Source: Theobroma cacao
Lineage: Eukaryota; Streptophyta; Magnoliopsida; Malvales; Malvaceae
Direction: 5' to 3'
Assembly: GCF_000208745.1 (NCBI RefSeq)
Contig: NC_030858.1
Coordinates: forward strand, 12,821,395-12,885,394
Length of the DNA: 64,000 nt
Below are positions 58,930-64,000 of the stretch, piece by piece. Below the pieces are notes generated by a model that saw only the letters and a program-made list of their open reading frames with translations, was not told the origin of the DNA and made no database searches. The position numbers and the translations under genes are program-made. How positions within the stretch are numbered: the stretch's first letter is position 1; each line of letters opens with the position of its first letter.

Positions 58930-60620
58930 CTCAAATCATCAAAAATAAAAATAACGACAACTGTGTTGAAGGGCAATTTATCTAGAGGCCCCTTCGCTTT
59001 GTAGGTTCACACTCTCCTTATTGGAAAAAGAGAATGGAAATGTTTATTCGATCTATGGACTTAACAATTTAGAATGTGATCTTAGATGATCTACATGTTC
59101 CTTATGAGAAAGTAAATGGCAAGATAGTGACTAAGAATATAAGTTAATGGGATGAGAAAGAAAAGAAATTGATACAATTAATTACAAAGCCTACAAAACT
59201 CTCTTTTGTTCTTTAAGTGTTAGTGAATTCAACAAAGTATCTATATGTGAGACTACAAAACAAATTTAGGTTACCTTAGAGACCACATATGAGAGAACTA
59301 ACCAAGTCAAGGAATCTAAGATTGGACTTCTTACACTTGACTATGAATTATTTAGAATGAAGGAAGGTGAAACCATTAAGCAAATGTTTGAAGGATTTAC
59401 AAACATTGTAGAAGGTTTAAAGGCTTTAGCGAAAGAGTTTCCCAATGCCTAACTTGTCAAGAAATTACTTTATAGCCTACCCAAATCATGGAGACCCAAA
59501 GTAACGGTTATAGAGGAAGGCAAAAACCTCAACAACTTTAAGCTAAAAGAGCTTCTAGGATCTTTACTCACTGATTAAATTACTTTAAAACATGAAAGTA
59601 AGAGAAAGAAAGCCAAGAAAGAAAATAATAAGAAAAAGGAAATAGCCTTTAATTCTATAGTTGAAGAAGAAGAAAGAAGCACAATGAGTGAAAGTGAAGA
59701 GGATGAAGACATGGCTATGCTAGCCAAAAGGTTTAGCAAGTTTAAGAAGAAAAACTATTGAAATAGGAAACCTACAAGAGGGATGTGCCCAAGGGAGAGC
59801 ATACAAAAGATCATTTGATATGTTATGATTGGAAGAAGTCGGGACACGCCAAATGTGATGCCCAAACAAGATGAGCACTTCAAGGAATTTCAAGAAAAAA
59901 GCAATGATGGCAACTTGGAGTGATAGTGATGACTCCTAAGATAAGGGAGATGATGAGATTGCAAACCTTTGCCTTATGGCACTTGATGACTACAAGGTAT
60001 ATTGTACTCCTCATGATTTTAATTCATATACTCTTGATAAAAAGGCATATTCATTTGATAAATTGCAATATGTTTATGATGACTTGATGTTTGAATTTGA
60101 AGAAAAAGACCTTAAAATACAAAGGCATCATATCTAAGCTCAAAGTAGAGAATGAAACCTTAGTTAAGACTAAGATTAAGTTAAAAAACATTGTGAAAAG
60201 CATGCAAAGTGAAATGAATGAATTGAAAAAGAAAGATAATGAATTGCATTATACATTCTCTAAATTTCAAAAGAGCCAACAAAAATTGATTGATATGTTG
60301 GAATTGCAAAGGGTTCCTTTAAAAAAAAAGGATTGGGTTATGATTGGACTAAAAATGAAACACATCTTAAAAATTTCTTTTTTAAAGACAATAAAAAATA
60401 TGAAGGTTTTTCTAGATGCACATGTGGTCTTAAAGTAAGACATTCTACATATCTTTGTCCATTAAGAATGCCTTAAAAAAGGAACAAAATAGTTAAGAAT
60501 GCATGGGTTCTAAAAGGAACCAAAATTCTACATGGTCAGGTGATTAGACTATAGTAGGTTCTAAAAGGAACTAAAGTTGCTAACTCACATGGACCCAAGA
60601 AAGTTTGTTTACCAAAGTAA
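58930..60620 (+). pseudogene. gag relic of element 5
   Basis: UBN2-type gag sequence is recognisable near 59030-59200 (MEMFIRSMDLTI, HVPYEKVNGKIV, WDEKEKK) with many stops. A decayed knuckle follows at 59815-59865 (C replaced in two ligand positions, reads CYDWKKSGHAKCD). A Lys-rich coiled coil is at 60091-60438 (115 codons open). The order matches gag of elements 2 and 3 but decay is heavier, in line with this element being the oldest of the nested stack. Confidence 0.78.
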
Positions 60621-60679
60621 AAAATTTTAATTTTTCTTTGTTAAAGGAGCATACATGTTTGAAGTCAAAAGCACAAGGA

Positions 60680-62150
60680 AAAGGAAAGTGGTATCTTAAT
60701 AATGGTTGCTCTAGACACATGACTGGGAACAAAGAGTTATTTAAGGAGTTGAAGCGAAGGAAAAGAGGTAATGTGACATTTGGTGATAATTCAAAAAGTG
60801 ACATTGAAGGTATTGGTATAATTGGTAAAAACTATTCTACCTAAATTGAAATTGTCTTATTTGTTAATGGCCTTAAGCATAATTTATTAAGTGTTAGTCA
60901 ACCTCGTGATAAAGGTCTTAGAGTCATTTTTGAATTACTAATTTGTCATGTTGTAGATATTAAAACAAATAAAATTGTCTTTGTTGGTCATAGACAAGCT
61001 AATATTTATGTTGTGTACTTAGATGAATTGTCTTCAAATAATGTTTGTTTCATGGCCAGAAAGAATGAAGATAGTTGGTTGTGGCATAGGAAGCTTGAAC
61101 ATGCTAGTATGAACACTATTTCTAAATTGTCATCCTTAGACCATGTGATAAGACTTCCCAAGCTAAATTTTGAAAACAATAAACTTTGTGATCTTTGCGC
61201 TAAAGGAAAACATAAGAAAGATCATTAAAATCGAAAAAAGATGTGACCATTATTAGAGCTCTACAACTTTTTCACATAGATCTATTTGGACCAACTAGGA
61301 CCACAAGCTTAGGTGGAAAGAGTTATGGACTAGTAATTGTAAATGGTTACACTAGGTTCTTTTGGGATTATTTCCTTGCTCATAAAGATGAAGCTTTAAA
61401 AGTTTTCATATCATTTTGCAAGAGAGTTGAGAATGAAAAAGGGTATGCAATTTCTAATCTTAAAAGTGACCATGGTAAAGAGTTTGAAAACTTAGGCTTT
61501 GAACAACTTTATGATGAAAATGGATATAGTTATAATTTTTTAGCTCTTAGAACTCCACAACAAAATGGTTTAGTTGAGAGGAAAAATAGATCCCTAGAGG
61601 AAATGGTTAGAGCCATGATTTGTGAAAATAACTTGCCTAGGTACTTTTAGATGAAAGCTATTAACACCTCATGCCATATTGTGAATAGGGTAATGGTTAG
61701 ACCAATATTAAAGAAAACACCTTATGAACTTTATAAAGGTAAGAAACCTAATATTGCATATTTTCATCCATTTGGTTGCAAATGCTATGTGTTAAGAAAT
61801 GGAAAAGATAATCTAGGAAAATTTAATGCCAAGAGTGATGAAGGAATCTTTCTAGGATACTCTTTAACTTCTAAAGCTTATAAATTATTTAATAAAAGAA
61901 CATTAATGGTTGAATAGTCAATTCATGTATTATTTGATGATGTTAACCCTCCTCTTAGAAAAGAAGATTTTGATGATGATATAAGTATCTTTTAAAAGCA
62001 ATTTGAAGAGCTTGATCTTAACAATGAATTATCAAAAGATATTGATGGGGCATCATAGGAAGAAAAATAAAAAAATTGAACAAATCATTAAAGAAAAAGA
62101 GCCAGCCACCCAAGGGTAAAGAAAGATATTGATGAAGGTAATATCATGAG
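60680..62150 (+). pseudogene. pol fragment of element 5: protease and integrase
   Basis: Protease site region near 60690-60725 reads LNNGCSRHMTG, so the catalytic Asp of DSG is Asn. GAG-pre-integrase at about 61060-61210 (WLWHRKLEHASMNT, CDLCAKGKH). Integrase core from 61243: FHIDLFGP, KSDHGKEFE, NGLVERKNRS give all three catalytic positions. A C-terminal integrase stretch (61651-61917: TPYELYKGKKPNI, GCKCYVLRNGK) follows after a TAG that replaces a Trp codon. Decayed linker sequence runs to about 62150. A frameshift lies at about 61230. Reverse transcriptase is not reached before the next LTR. Confidence 0.87.
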
Positions 62151-62294
62151 AAAATTGTGAGAAATGGTCATCCTCATAAGCCCACTTCAAAAATAACCAT
62201 GAATATAAAATTAACTATTTTTACCCAAATTTTGCCATAACTTGACAAAAATGTCCTTAAAATACTTTCAAACAAATTAGATACTCTTGATTTC
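62151..62294. other. Unassigned spacer before the right-hand LTR
   Basis: AT-rich, no recognised coding sequence; probably decayed pol linker of element 5. Ends ATTTC, the candidate left target duplication of the next LTR. Confidence 0.4.
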
Positions 62295-64000
62295 TGTGAG
62301 ACCCTGTCAAGCTCGATTAAAAGACGGTATTGTACCGAGTGGAAAAACTAAGTTAAATCGAGCCTTGAACTAGTTCAAATAGAAATTCTAAGAGGAATTT
62401 GAAAATTTTGAAACCCACAGAATAGCTTAGAATAGTGATTCGGAGTTCAAGGTCCAGTTTGGAGTCCATCAGAAAAATTGACCGATTAGGGACAAAACGG
62501 TCACCTTACCATTTGATGATAAAATGGAGATTTTTAGCCAAGATTTGATCACATTTGACCAAGAATAATTATATGAAATATAATTATGATTATTGGGTTA
62601 TAAAATGATGTTTAGTAGTGAAAAATTGCGATTCTCGATATTTTTGGAGCACAAGAGCAAAATGGTAATTTTGCCATTAGAGGACTAAACAGGAATTTTT
62701 ATAAAACGATTTTTACCCCATTTGGTTAATATTGATCAATATTAGTGTTATTTGAGGTTGAAGAGTAGAAATAATGTGATTTCGGTACATTTCAGAGTAT
62801 AGGGGTAAAATCGTAATTTTTTCACCCCGAGGGCAAATCGGTAAATTTTTTACCCCAGCACTTGTCAAGACCAAGGGATTTTAATTGTGGTAGGATTGGA
62901 TAAATACCAGAATATTTGTGGTGGAAAATTAAGAAGAAAAAGTCAAAAAGTTAAAAAAATTGGGCCAATAAGCATGTGACACGTGGCATGCTTGATTATT
63001 TTATTATTTTCTATAGAAATCAGTCCATTAAATCCCCAATTCTCTCACCATATTCAGCCTAGGCAGCCAGAAACAAGAACAAAGGAAGAACAAAGGGAAA
63101 AACAAGAAAACCTAGGTGGAAATTCAAAGAAAAAGTGAAGAAATCAAGGAAACAAGCTAATTAAGTTAGAATTTCTTTAATTCTCCTTGATACCTACCTT
63201 ACCCATGCTTTTGTTCTTGATTTCCATGGTTGAATATTGAGTTATCATGATGAATTCAATTCTGAAAAATGGGTATGGAAGAGGAATTGTTGTTGGAATA
63301 ATTTGATTTTAGACTATGTTAGTGTTTAGGGATAGTTTAGGGTTCCTTGTTGGTCGAACCATGAGGGCTGAATATCAATGGGGGATTGTTTTTATTTCAA
63401 GCAAAATGGTTTGGAAAATATTGAATTAAGGTGAAACAGTTATGTAGAAAAAATTTCGATACTAGTGCACCAAATGACCGAATTTTTTTATAAGGAACTA
63501 TGAGAGTTCTAATGCTGAATTTGGCTCTATTTAAATGGTATGTGGTAAATTAAGGTATTAGAGGAGAAATGGATTAATTTGGAGGTGATTTGGACACAAT
63601 CGCCAATTAATCGGTGATCGATCGAATTTAATCGATACCGCGATTAAGCGGTAATCGGACGTATTTTTGCATTTACATATCAAGCATTAGTAATTTAAAT
63701 TAGTCTATATCAATTTAGGGACAATATAGTAAATTCCTCGACTTTGTTATTTGTCAAGGTAGTGAGATGTCCGAAAAAGGCAAAGGAATTGCGCTTGAAG
63801 ACTATTAGTTTGAGTGCACCCGAAATCCGAATTTTCGATACCAATGAGTGGACTTGCATTTCAAACTTGTTTTGGGAAATATGAAAGATTCTATCTAACT
63901 TGTCTTAGAAAATATACCTTGGGAACAAGCTTTTAGTAAAATGATTTTATATTGTGAAAATGTGCTATACAATGGTTTATGTGTTATCACAATATGATAA
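62295..64000 (+). repeat. Start of a diverged LTR related to the solo LTR family
   Basis: Starts TGTGAGACCCTGTCAAGC. Further in it has the layout of the solo LTRs: 'aaaatggtaattttgcc' wording, a GTGAGTGG-like site (near 63845, AATGAGTGGACTTGCATTTC), then CTTGGGAACAAGC near 63918. The first kilobase is clearly different in sequence. It contains an AATCGAT-rich stretch (63600-63655). The element continues past the window, so solo or full-length status is unknown. Confidence 0.6.

Larger units (their letters stand above)
39980..62294 (+). mobile_element. Ty1/copia (Sirevirus-like) element 5, family C, nested host of other insertions
   Basis: A plus-strand copia element whose 5' LTR starts TGTTAGACTT at 39980 and ends CTAACA at 58866. 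About 1.27 kb of its own LTR is spread over four segments separated by solo LTR 2, solo LTR 3 and element 4. The primer-binding site and decayed gag and pol follow to about 62150. At 62295 another LTR begins, so the reverse transcriptase and 3' LTR, if present, are right of the window. It inserted into the PB1-like MULE exon at 39979. The left flank is TTATT; the matching right flank cannot be seen. Confidence 0.85.

Overview
This window is nuclear DNA of a flowering plant, most likely a eudicot, and comes from a transposon-dominated, AT-rich region. The evidence is the repeat content: Sirevirus-type Ty1/copia retrotransposons primed from initiator tRNA-Met (TGGTATCAGAGC-like sites), MULE transposases with SWIM or Ulp1 partners, a plant L1-type LINE tail, a tRNA-derived SINE and large solo LTRs. 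I found no intact host gene. Every coding region I recognise belongs to a mobile element and is broken.

Layout. 1-3978: right part of a minus-strand copia element (element 1, family A). 3979-9073: a decayed MULE with a Ulp1-like gene relic and a transposase relic. 9074-12440: nothing confident. 12441-14310: 3' end of a LINE, minus strand. 14311-18153: AT-rich, no confident gene. 18154-26437: a complete but pol-deleted minus-strand copia element (element 2, family A, 5-bp target duplication CATGA), with a solo LTR (22165-24847) inside its gag. 26443-29270: an older LTR-like block. 29521-29802 and 39764-39979: one PB1-like MULE-type exon split by a nearly full-length plus-strand Sirevirus (element 3, 29803-39763, duplication ATGAG) that carries an extra ORF between pol and the 3' LTR. 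39980-62294: a plus-strand copia element (element 5). Its own 5' LTR was broken by two solo LTRs (40064-42671, 43078-45808) and by a minus-strand element (element 4, 45872-58133, duplication TAATC). Element 4 is itself interrupted by a fourth solo LTR (54688-57342) and a SINE (57894-57985). 62295-64000: start of a further related LTR.

The insertions can be ordered by nesting: MULE-type exon, then element 5, then element 4, then solo LTR 4 and the SINE. Four solo LTRs of one roughly 2.6-2.7 kb family, all on the plus strand, keep 5-bp target duplications (three perfect, one with a single mismatch), so each was probably reduced by LTR-LTR recombination after insertion.

The most unusual signals are: (1) element 4's LTRs contain about 600 bp that lies outside the LTR in its relative element 2, as if an upstream polypurine tract had been used and moved the LTR edge; (2) several unrelated LTR families here each carry their own cluster of short CpG-containing palindromes; (3) the 625-codon extra ORF of element 3; (4) MULE repeat arrays that face each other. 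All alignments were done by eye, so boundaries outside the named termini are approximate, and family names above the lineage level are inference.
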